DNA of 64,000 nt from Saprospiraceae bacterium (GTDB lineage Bacteria > Bacteroidota > Bacteroidia > Chitinophagales > Saprospiraceae), in contig JADKAS010000001.1 in assembly GCA_016715245.1 (NCBI GenBank), positions 310,001-374,000 of the forward strand, written 5' to 3'. Position numbers and translations under genes: made by a program. How positions within the stretch are numbered: position 1 is the stretch's first letter; the number at the start of each line of letters is the position of its first letter. This document shows, in pieces, positions 45,931 through 53,707 of the stretch. The notes under the pieces are model-generated. The model did no database searches. It was given only the letters and a program-made list of their open reading frames with translations, and was not told where the DNA came from.

Positions 45931-46440
45931 ATGATAGAAAGTACCCGACTTATTTACAAAGGAGATATTGTTGCCGCTTTTTTTTATGCGGGTATAGGTT
46001 CGCTGATGTTTGTAATCGCTGCTTTATTACAATATTTCAACATCAGTCCCGGTTTTTTATACCTTTCTTACGGACTTCTTGTTTTTTCAATATATGCCTT
46101 AGGAAAAGGAACTATCATGTATTACGTCTACAGTAAAAGATATCTTTTTTACAAAAATATTCAGGAGATGAACGAAAGGTATAAAAATGAAGAAATCAAT
46201 TACACGGGAAGCAGGATTGTACGAAAAAATAAGGGAAGGCGGTTACATATTTATGTGATGATTCTTGGATCTATAGTTGCATTTTATGGAATATTTTCAG
46301 TGGAAAGGGGGTTGATAATAGGTTCAAGTATTCCCATCGTTTTATTGTCCGGAATTGAATTTAGCGTTGGATTACTCACTGAATTCAGGTTGCAGGAATA
46401 TCTGCGTATTCTTAATAAACAACCTGAAAAAATTTCATAA
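45931..46440 (+). CDS. Hypothetical membrane protein downstream of hutU
   Basis: A 169-residue protein with four hydrophobic segments (about residues 10-32, 40-62, 105-125 and 130-150) and a basic cytoplasmic loop (NKGRRLHIY region). The ATG lies one base after the hutU stop, so the two genes are translated from one mRNA. I do not recognise the family; association with histidine metabolism or transport is possible but not shown. Confidence 0.7.
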   Translation: MIESTRLIYKGDIVAAFFYAGIGSLMFVIAALLQYFNISPGFLYLSYGLLVFSIYALGKGTIMYYVYSKRYLFYKNIQEMNERYKNEEINYTGSRIVRKNKGRRLHIYVMILGSIVAFYGIFSVERGLIIGSSIPIVLLSGIEFSVGLLTEFRLQEYLRILNKQPEKIS

Positions 46441-46721
46441 TAATAGTAAGATAAATTTTTCAGGAATTAAATTATGGAAATATATCAAATCAGTATTTCC
46501 TTTTTTGATTTCCATTCTACTTTTTTCCGGGTTCGAAGTGGGAACTCTGATGACACCGGTTTTTAATGATTTTTTTTATGGTAAATATTGCCAGAGCGCT
46601 CACTGGAATAGTCCCTTTTTTAACAATAATTTTACGGTGTTTCTGGCGGATAAAGATTTTAGGTTTCTAAATCAAATCAGAACAAAGACTACGATAAACA
46701 TCAGGTTAATTGTTAAAAAAA

Positions 46722-47612
46722 TCAATTAGACCCTGATGTATTCATTTGTTTAAAGCATCTGTCAAGGGCATCATGCCAATGAGGAATGTCTATAGCAAAA
46801 TTATTTTTAATCTTTTCTTTGGACAACAAACTCCAAACCGGCCTTTTAGCTAGTGTAGGGTATTGGTCTGAAGTAATAGGTAGAACCTTTGTTTTTTTAT
46901 CATTCATTTTCATAATAAACGTAGCAAAATCATACCATGATGTGACACCTTCATTTGAATAATTATAAACATCATTAAAAAGTTTTAACCCTCCTTCAGC
47001 GGCATGTGTTTTTTCAATGATGCTTAAAGTGGCAATAGCTAGATCATAAGTGAAGGTTGGCGTACCTATCTGATCATACACCACACTTATCTGGTCTTTA
47101 CTCTCTGAAAGACGCAGCATCGTCTTCACAAAATTTGATCCGAAAGAAGAAAAAACCCAGGAAGTCCTTATGATCAAAGCAGGTATCTGCGAATTTCTTA
47201 ATATGTACTCTCCTTCAAGTTTGCTTTTGGCATATTCTGACTTTGGTTCTGTCGGACAATCTTCGTCCAATGGTCTTCCTAAACAGGTATGGTACACATA
47301 ATCTGTTGAATAATGTACGATTTTAGTGTTTCTATCCCCAAATACATTGCACAAAGACCTGCATGCATGCGTATTTATATTATAACATAAACTTTTTTCT
47401 ACTTCAGCTTTATCAACAGCTGTATAGGCTGCGCAATTGACTACATAGTCCGGATTGATTTCGTCAGCAATAATACCAAGTGCTTTTTCATCCAGAATAT
47501 CCAGGTCATGTCGGGTATAAAAGTGGAATTCAAATTGAGGATAGTCTTTAACCAAAGCTGCAAATTCCAGACCTAATTGACCTCCCGCACCTGTAACTAA
47601 AATTTTAATCAT
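46722..47612 (-). CDS. rfbD: dTDP-4-dehydrorhamnose reductase
   Basis: A 296-residue NAD(P)H-dependent reductase, last step of dTDP-L-rhamnose synthesis. VTGAGGQLGLEFAAL is the nucleotide loop, YVVNCAAYTAVDKAE the substrate segment, and SEYAKSKLEGE contains the Tyr-x3-Lys pair. The ATG at 47612 is preferred: it overlaps the rfbC stop by 8 bases, a normal coupling, while the earlier possible start at 47657 lies well inside rfbC. It works with RfbC just upstream; rfbA and rfbB are not in the window. Confidence 0.93.
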   Translation of the reverse strand: MIKILVTGAGGQLGLEFAALVKDYPQFEFHFYTRHDLDILDEKALGIIADEINPDYVVNCAAYTAVDKAEVEKSLCYNINTHACRSLCNVFGDRNTKIVHYSTDYVYHTCLGRPLDEDCPTEPKSEYAKSKLEGEYILRNSQIPALIIRTSWVFSSFGSNFVKTMLRLSESKDQISVVYDQIGTPTFTYDLAIATLSIIEKTHAAEGGLKLFNDVYNYSNEGVTSWYDFATFIMKMNDKKTKVLPITSDQYPTLAKRPVWSLLSKEKIKNNFAIDIPHWHDALDRCFKQMNTSGSN

Positions 47613-48159
47613 AGGTGAATTTTTTGTGGAATTCAAAATCAGGCCAGTCTTTATCACGGGGTGATAAGATCATCTCTGATTCGCCTATCATCCAGTTTAT
47701 TTGTAATTTTAGGTCGTTGTACCGAAGACCGGCTTCGGCTTCTGGGTGATAATAATTGTCGCATTTGTATGAAAAAATGGCGACATCAGACAATACAACA
47801 TAGCCATGTGCAAAACCTTTGGGCACAAAAAGTTGCTTTTTGTTGCTTTCCGATAATATTATTGAAAAACTTTTACCAAAAGTTACCGAACCGGGACGAA
47901 TATCAATGATGATATCAAGAATTTCACCAACCACAGCCCGAACCAGTTTGCTCTGCGAAAAGGGGGGTAATTGGTAATGAAGTCCACGAAGAACACCTCT
48001 TGATGATTTTGCTTCATTGTCCTGGATAAATTCAATATTTTTGATTTCTTCAGGACAGTTTTTTTTATGAAAAGATTCAAAAAAATAACCCCTTTCATCT
48101 CCATAAATCATGGGTTCATATACCCAAACATTTTCAAAATCAGTTTTAGACCAACTCAT
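47605..48159 (-). CDS. rfbC: dTDP-4-dehydrorhamnose 3,5-epimerase
   Basis: A 184-residue cupin-fold epimerase acting on dTDP-4-keto-6-deoxyglucose before RfbD. GVLRGLHYQLPP supplies the catalytic His, and FVPKGFAHGYVVLSD is the family signature; YEPMIYGDERGYFFE binds the nucleotide. The gene starts one base after the end of der and overlaps rfbD by 8 bases, forming a der-rfbC-rfbD run. Confidence 0.94.
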   Translation of the reverse strand: MSWSKTDFENVWVYEPMIYGDERGYFFESFHKKNCPEEIKNIEFIQDNEAKSSRGVLRGLHYQLPPFSQSKLVRAVVGEILDIIIDIRPGSVTFGKSFSIILSESNKKQLFVPKGFAHGYVVLSDVAIFSYKCDNYYHPEAEAGLRYNDLKLQINWMIGESEMILSPRDKDWPDFEFHKKFTYD

Positions 48160-48160
48160 A

Positions 48161-49468
48161 CTACTTTTCTATGAAATAAATACTGATACTAAATCCCGTA
48201 AGTGAAAAATGTTTTCTCATCTGATTCTCAAGAAAGTTCCTGTAACTGTCCTTAACATGGTCCGGATGATTACAATAAAAAACAAAAGAAGGGTAGTACA
48301 ATGGTAACTGAACTATGTATTTGATTTTGATTTGTTTACCACGGTGATTTGGTGGCGGATTTTTTTCAATGATGTCAAGCATTATGTCATTGAGTTTGGA
48401 TGTCGCAATTTTTGTTCGCCGGTTCTTATCAACTTCCAAAGCCAGTTCAACAGTTTTAAATATTCTTTGTTTTTCAAGTACAGAAGTAAACAACACAGGT
48501 ACATCAGTAAAAGGGGCCATTTTTTCCTTAAGTCTTTTTTCAAAGTCTCTGGCGGTATTGGTTTCTTTAGGGACAAGGTCCCACTTATTCACTACGATTA
48601 CTATTCCTTTTTTTCTCTTCTGAATCAATCCCAATATGCTTAAATCCTGAGACTCAAGGCCCACAGTGGCATCAAGCATAAGTATACATATATCGGCTTC
48701 TTCAATGGCTTTGATGGCCCTGATCACCGAGTAAAACTCAAGATCTTCGTGAACTTTACTTTTTTTTCTTATTCCTGCAGTGTCAATTAAATAAAAATGA
48801 TAACCGAATTTATTGTATTCGGTATAAATTGAATCTCTGGTTGTACCGGCAATGTCCGTTACGATATTCCTTTCTTCCCCCAAAAGAACATTGGTCAGGG
48901 AGGATTTTCCTACATTTGGTTGACCGACTACAGCTATTTTAGGGATGTCTTCATTAAGTTGATTTTGTGAATCTTCAGGCAGAAAATCAGTAATCATATC
49001 CAGCAATTCGCCTGTGCCACTGCCAGTTATACCGGATAAAAATATATTGTTCTGAAATCCAAGGCTATAAAATTCATTGGCTAAGAGATGTCGCTGCGCA
49101 TTATCAACTTTATTTACTGCCAGAATAACTTTTTTTGGATTTTTCCTCAATATGCGGGTAATTTCTTCATCGAGGTCAGTTATTCCAGTAGAAACATCCG
49201 TCAAAAATATGATTACAGCCGCTTCATCGATAGCTATCTGCACCTGTCTTCTGATTTCTTCTTCAAAAATATCTTTGGAACCTTTGACATAGCCTCCTGT
49301 GTCTACCACCGTAAACTGTTTGCCATTCCATTCACAGAATCCGTAAATTCTGTCTCTGGTCACTCCAGAAATATTATCAACAATGGCTTTTCTTTCTCCG
49401 ATAAGTCTGTTAAAAAGTGTTGATTTTCCTACGTTCGGTCTTCCTACAATGGCAACAACAAATGACAT
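48161..49468 (-). CDS. der: Ribosome-assembly GTPase Der (EngA)
   Basis: A 435-residue double-Era GTPase needed for 50S subunit assembly. First G domain: GRPNVGKST (8-16), DTGGY; second: GQPNVGKSSLTN, DTAGIRKK, NKWDLV. A KH-like C-terminal domain ends the protein (PPPNHRGKQIKIKY region). Full length and intact. It has a -7 box 20 bases upstream and leads an operon with rfbC and rfbD. Confidence 0.97.
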   Translation of the reverse strand: MSFVVAIVGRPNVGKSTLFNRLIGERKAIVDNISGVTRDRIYGFCEWNGKQFTVVDTGGYVKGSKDIFEEEIRRQVQIAIDEAAVIIFLTDVSTGITDLDEEITRILRKNPKKVILAVNKVDNAQRHLLANEFYSLGFQNNIFLSGITGSGTGELLDMITDFLPEDSQNQLNEDIPKIAVVGQPNVGKSSLTNVLLGEERNIVTDIAGTTRDSIYTEYNKFGYHFYLIDTAGIRKKSKVHEDLEFYSVIRAIKAIEEADICILMLDATVGLESQDLSILGLIQKRKKGIVIVVNKWDLVPKETNTARDFEKRLKEKMAPFTDVPVLFTSVLEKQRIFKTVELALEVDKNRRTKIATSKLNDIMLDIIEKNPPPNHRGKQIKIKYIVQLPLYYPSFVFYCNHPDHVKDSYRNFLENQMRKHFSLTGFSISIYFIEK

Positions 49469-49487
49469 GAATTTTTTATTTGTGCCG

Positions 49488-49495
49488 CAAAAATA
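49488..49495 (-). promoter_or_regulatory. -7 box (TATTTTTG) for der-rfbC-rfbD
   Basis: Perfect TAnnTTTG on the minus strand, 20 bases before the der ATG, giving a short leader of about 14 bases. No clear -33 element. Confidence 0.4.
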
Positions 49496-49594
49496 GTCAT
49501 TTTATTTGAAGTTTCGTTCAGTTATTTCTTCAGACTCCCGAAATTCGACCCAAAAGCCACGAAATTACCGGACTGAATCTTAAGAGAATTGTGA

Positions 49595-52333
49595 TTAAAC
49601 TTCTGCTTTTGCTCTGTTCAGACCTTTACTTTTTCTGATATTTACAGAAACAACCTTGTATTCAGGACACATCGCTTCGCTGTCGTGAACGTCTGATGTA
49701 ATGACATTCAACATTATTGCCGGAAAGTGAAAAGTACTGCTCAAAACTCCTTCTCTGACCTCATCCGTAATTTTTGCTTTGATGTCTACTTTTCCTCTGG
49801 CTGATTCAACACAAACCATGTCGCCTTCCTGAATAAAATGACGTGCGGCATCTGTTGGATTAATCATAAGTACATCTTCCGTAAGAATCTTAACATTCCG
49901 GGTTCTTCTTGTCATGGTCCCGCAATTGTAATGTTCCAACTCCCTGTTGGTGGTAATAATATAAGGAAATTCTTTACCGTTTTCTTCTATTTCTTTGCTT
50001 TCCTTGAAATCAAAATAGTGAAATTTGCCTTTACCAAATGTAAAACTTTCGGTATGCAAAATTTTTGTATCAATGCCCTCAGAATTAACCGGCCATTGTT
50101 TTCCATTTTCGCCTAAGTTTTCCCAGGTTGCTCCCGCAAAAAAAGGTACAATCCTGGATATTTCCTTCAAAATAACGGAAGGATCATAATCGCTTTGGTC
50201 GTAACCCATCCTGTTCATGATATCTGCAATGATCTGACCATCAGGTTTTGTTCCCGGCAATGGTTCGACCACTTTTTGTACTTTCTGTATTCTTCTTTCT
50301 CCATTTGTGAAGGTACCGCTTTTTTCAAGAAAAGAAGCTCCGGGTAATATAACTGTAGCGTATTTTGCCGTCTCAGTCATAAAAAGCTCCTGAACCACCA
50401 GAAGATCAAGATTTTTCATTGCTTTGATGACTTTATTGGTATTTGGGTCTGTTTGTACTACATCTTCTCCCATCAGCCACAAAGCTTTTAATTTTCCATT
50501 GATAGAAGCATCAAACATTTCAGGAATTTTATATCCTTTTCCCAAAGGAATAGACGTTCCATAAAATTCTTCGTACTTTTTATTGATTTCAGGGTCATAG
50601 GCATTTAAATAACCTGCTCCCTGATGTGGCTGACAACCCATATCCGCTGCGCCTTGTACATTGTTCTGACCTCTTAAAGGATTAACGCCCATTCCAGGCT
50701 GACCGATATTTCCGGTGATCATGGCTAAATCAGCTATCAGCATAACAGTGAATGTTCCCTGTGAATGTTCCGTAACACCAAGGCCATGAAAAGACATGGC
50801 TTTTGGAGCAGTAGCATATGCAATCGCCGCTTTACGGACCAATTCTCTGTTTACACCTGTAATGGTTTCAAGTTCATCCATATTTAATGCCAGAATCTGA
50901 CTTTTAAAACCTTCATAACCTTCTGTCCTGCTCTCAATAAATGATTTATCTGCAAGATTTTCAGATATGATGTAAAACAACATCATATTCAGAATAGCCA
51001 CATTTGTACCCGGGCGCAAAGCAAGATGGTAGGTTGCATAATTGGCCAATTCCGTTCTTCTTGGATCTATAACAATAGTCGTTTTGCCTTTCATGGCAAA
51101 TTGTTTCATTTTGGCACCTGTCACTGGGTGTCCATCTGTAGGATTGGCACCAATTATCATAATACAATCTGTATGTTTCAAATCTTCAATGGAGTTGGTA
51201 GCAGCACCTGTTCCGAAAGTTCTTTGCATCCCAAGTGCAGTAGGAGAGTGGCAAACTCTGGCACAACAATCAATGTTGTTGGTTCCAATGACGGCACGGA
51301 TAAACTTTTGCATGAGGTAATTTTCTTCATTCGTGCATCGGGCTGAGGATATACCTGCAACTGAGTCAGGACCATGTTCTTTAACAATTTTGTTGAGTGC
51401 ATCAGCAATAAAATCATAGGCTTCATCCCATGTTGCTTTTACAAATTGACCATTTTTTTTAATCAAAGGGCTGGTAATTCTGTCCGGATGATTATAAAAT
51501 GAAAAAGCAAATCTACCTTTTAAACAGGTATGACCCTGATTTACTTCAGCTTCGTAAGGCGCTTGTATTGACTTAACTTTGTTGTTCAAAACGGACACTT
51601 CAAGGTTACAGCCAACCCCACAATATGTACATACTGTCCTTGTAACGGTATCTTTCACCACAGACTTTGATTCAAACACATCTGAAATGGCAGAAGTAGG
51701 GCAAGCCTGAGCACAGGCACCGCAACTGACACATTCGGAGTCAAAAAATGTAGTATCCGCTCCTTTGATGATTTTGGAGTCAAATCCCCTTGAAGACATA
51801 CTCAGTACCATCTGCCCCTGAACTTCATCACATGCCCTGACACATCGATAACAGTTAATACATTTTGATAAATCCATAGTCATATATGGATGACTCAAAT
51901 CTTTTTCTCTGTGAAGGTGGTTTTTCCCTTCAGGATATCTGACGTCTCTTATACCAACCCTGGCAGCTACGGTTTGTAATTCACAATTGTTGTTGACTTC
52001 GCAGGTCAGACAGTCCAAAGGGTGGTCAGTCAATACAAGTTCAATGATGTTTTTTCGTAATTTGTTGACGGCTTCTGAATCTGTAATAATAAAACTTCCG
52101 GGGGTGACAGGCGTATGACAAGAGGCCACCATCTTGGTTTTCCCACCTTCGGTCAGTGCAACTTCAACTGAACAAACCCTGCATGAACCAAAGGGCTCCA
52201 GGTTGGGAGCGTCACAAAGTGTAGGTATTACTTTTTTTCCAATGTTCCTCTTTATAAAACTTAAAATGGTTTCTCCTTGTTCTGTCGCACATGGAAATCC
52301 ATTGATGTAGGCTACCGGTGGCTGATATGTCAT
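49595..52333 (-). CDS. NAD-type formate dehydrogenase alpha subunit, cysteine form (FdhA/FdsA-like)
   Basis: A 912-residue molybdopterin enzyme. N-terminal 2Fe-2S domain (C40, C51, C54, C72), a NuoG-like H-C3 cluster motif (H104, C108, C111, C117), two 4Fe-4S ferredoxin motifs (C158-C168 and C201-C211), and a fourth cluster (C235, C238, C242, C270) before the bis-MGD domain. The active-site motif is RVCHSPT with Cys361 and His362, so no selenocysteine is used. The enzyme oxidises formate or, in reverse, reduces CO2. No beta or gamma (FdsB/FdsG-like) genes or fdhD adjoin it, so its electron acceptor is unknown. Some homologues are annotated as formate dehydrogenase H-like or as sulfurtransferase-dependent enzymes. 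Confidence 0.9.
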   Translation of the reverse strand: MTYQPPVAYINGFPCATEQGETILSFIKRNIGKKVIPTLCDAPNLEPFGSCRVCSVEVALTEGGKTKMVASCHTPVTPGSFIITDSEAVNKLRKNIIELVLTDHPLDCLTCEVNNNCELQTVAARVGIRDVRYPEGKNHLHREKDLSHPYMTMDLSKCINCYRCVRACDEVQGQMVLSMSSRGFDSKIIKGADTTFFDSECVSCGACAQACPTSAISDVFESKSVVKDTVTRTVCTYCGVGCNLEVSVLNNKVKSIQAPYEAEVNQGHTCLKGRFAFSFYNHPDRITSPLIKKNGQFVKATWDEAYDFIADALNKIVKEHGPDSVAGISSARCTNEENYLMQKFIRAVIGTNNIDCCARVCHSPTALGMQRTFGTGAATNSIEDLKHTDCIMIIGANPTDGHPVTGAKMKQFAMKGKTTIVIDPRRTELANYATYHLALRPGTNVAILNMMLFYIISENLADKSFIESRTEGYEGFKSQILALNMDELETITGVNRELVRKAAIAYATAPKAMSFHGLGVTEHSQGTFTVMLIADLAMITGNIGQPGMGVNPLRGQNNVQGAADMGCQPHQGAGYLNAYDPEINKKYEEFYGTSIPLGKGYKIPEMFDASINGKLKALWLMGEDVVQTDPNTNKVIKAMKNLDLLVVQELFMTETAKYATVILPGASFLEKSGTFTNGERRIQKVQKVVEPLPGTKPDGQIIADIMNRMGYDQSDYDPSVILKEISRIVPFFAGATWENLGENGKQWPVNSEGIDTKILHTESFTFGKGKFHYFDFKESKEIEENGKEFPYIITTNRELEHYNCGTMTRRTRNVKILTEDVLMINPTDAARHFIQEGDMVCVESARGKVDIKAKITDEVREGVLSSTFHFPAIMLNVITSDVHDSEAMCPEYKVVSVNIRKSKGLNRAKAEV

Positions 52334-52489
52334 TAAGTTAAATATTTAAATAAAGATTAATAATGGCTTGATTATGTTTGAATCAGAAATATTTTGAAAA
52401 GATTACACATCAATCCTTTAATAATGTGTAATTTTCTTTTGATACATTTTGAAAAATTAATTAATTCCATGGTAAAATTAATGAAAAAA

Positions 52490-52508
52490 CAAATATAGTA
52501 CAAAAATA
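52490..52508 (-). promoter_or_regulatory. Two minus-strand -7 boxes upstream of the formate dehydrogenase gene
   Basis: TATATTTG (52497-52490) and TATTTTTG (52508-52501) on the minus strand, 3 bases apart. The leader to the start at 52333 would be about 150 bases. Either could be real; the region is AT-rich so chance matches are possible. Confidence 0.3.
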
Positions 52509-52688
52509 AGATAAAAATAATGCCAAAATAATGATATCCTTCAAATGATTTCAAGGTTGTAATAACTTCCGCGAACATATTTTTTTATAATAATGAAAAA
52601 AAAGGTATTTGGGGATTGATTGTAATTTTTTTATAATAAAATAGCGTACAGTATCAACTTAGGAGGACCTTTATCGTTATAGTTTTTG

Positions 52689-52696
52689 TACATTTG
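52689..52696 (+). promoter_or_regulatory. -7 box (TACATTTG) for dapF
   Basis: Perfect TAnnTTTG match about 26 bases before TTG 52722. It argues against the earlier TTG at 52686 as the start. Confidence 0.45.
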
Positions 52697-52721
52697 TACG
52701 TCATTAAAAGTTCTTCAGAAA

Positions 52722-53522
52722 TTGAAAATTGTAAACATTCCATTTGTTAAATATCAGGGCACAGGCAATGACTTTATAATTATTGACCAAAGAGAAACTA
52801 AACATATTCAAAAGGATGAAACAGAAAAAATTTCTTTTCTGTGCAACAGGAAGTTCGGAATCGGAGCGGATGGCCTGATGCTCATAGAATCTTCTTCCTC
52901 CTTTTCTTTTGAAATGGTGTATTTTAATGCGGATGGAAAAGAAAGTTCCATGTGTGGAAACGGTGGGAGATGTATTGCTCATTTTGCCGCACAACTCGGC
53001 ATCTTTCAAGGGGAAACTACGTTTTTGGCTATAGATGGGGAACATGAAGTTGTTGTAAGGGGAGAGGAGGTGTCATTAAAAATGTGTGATGTCAATGAAT
53101 TAAATTTTATAGAGGAAAACGTCTTTACTTTATTTACCGGCTCACCACATTATGTAAAAAAATCAGAACAGATTCCCGGCGATGTAAAAGAAGAAGGAAA
53201 AAAAATCAGGTATTCCGAACCATTTTTTTCTGAAGGAATTAATGTAAATTTTTTAGTATTTGATAAAAAAAATAATGTGGCTGAAGTGGCCACCTATGAA
53301 AGAGGTGTGGAGGACGAAACATTGTCCTGTGGTACAGGAGTCACCGCTGCAGCTTTGGTCTGTAATCGGTTGACAGGTTGCTCTTCACCGGTAGCGATCC
53401 ATACTAAAGGAGGAAATCTCAAAGTGTCCTTTTTAGTAAAAGGTAATGGTTATTCAGATGTTTGGCTTACAGGTCCTGCCACCTTTGTTTTTTCGGGTTC
53501 CATTGGATATGAGGAAAAATAA
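52722..53522 (+). CDS. dapF: Diaminopimelate epimerase
   Basis: A 266-residue cofactor-free racemase of the lysine and peptidoglycan pathway (LL- to meso-diaminopimelate). Both catalytic cysteines are visible: MCGNGGRCIAHFA (C78) and LSCGTGVTAAAL (C203). The N-terminus IPFVKYQGTGNDFIIID is canonical; TTG 52722 gives LKIVNIPFVKYQGTGNDF, while TTG 52686 lies in the -7 box. No ATG is available. Full length. Confidence 0.93.
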   Translation: MKIVNIPFVKYQGTGNDFIIIDQRETKHIQKDETEKISFLCNRKFGIGADGLMLIESSSSFSFEMVYFNADGKESSMCGNGGRCIAHFAAQLGIFQGETTFLAIDGEHEVVVRGEEVSLKMCDVNELNFIEENVFTLFTGSPHYVKKSEQIPGDVKEEGKKIRYSEPFFSEGINVNFLVFDKKNNVAEVATYERGVEDETLSCGTGVTAAALVCNRLTGCSSPVAIHTKGGNLKVSFLVKGNGYSDVWLTGPATFVFSGSIGYEEK

Positions 53523-53663
53523 ATTTGAAACTTCTTTTTATTGTTGAAGGTCTATTCTTTTAAGTTCTGTTAAGCAGTTTAAAAAACTAAGGGTTTTTAC
53601 TGATTTTTCATATTACAAATAAATTTAATGTGAAAAAAACTAACTATCAATTATAAATACATA

Positions 53664-53671
53664 TAACTTTG
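53664..53671 (+). promoter_or_regulatory. -7 box (TAACTTTG) for the T9SS dockerin-like protein gene
   Basis: Perfect TAnnTTTG match 36 bases before the ATG at 53708; no TTG -33 partner at the usual spacing. Confidence 0.4.
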
Positions 53672-53707
53672 TGATAATATATTATTTTATCACTAAAGTC
53701 TCTTTTT

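Larger units (their letters stand above)
52334..52721. other. Divergent intergenic region between fdhA-like and dapF
   Basis: About 390 AT-rich bases. Two minus-strand -7 boxes (52490-52508) could serve the formate dehydrogenase gene with a leader of about 150 bases, and one plus-strand box (52689-52696) serves dapF. No ORF or structured RNA was recognised. Confidence 0.45.

Noticed and set aside
46441..46721. Possible remnant or small gene between the hutU-linked membrane protein gene and rfbD
   Set aside because: A plus-strand frame runs through but begins inside the preceding gene, has no start of its own and shows no recognisable motif; the minus strand is broken by stops.
49595..52333. 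Selenocysteine in the formate dehydrogenase
   Set aside because: The active-site codon reads as Cys (RVCHSPT); no in-frame TGA is present.
52661..52666. AGGAGG sequence resembling a strong Shine-Dalgarno
   Set aside because: No start codon within 5-12 bases, and the dapF start is about 60 bases further; the lineage rarely uses such sites.
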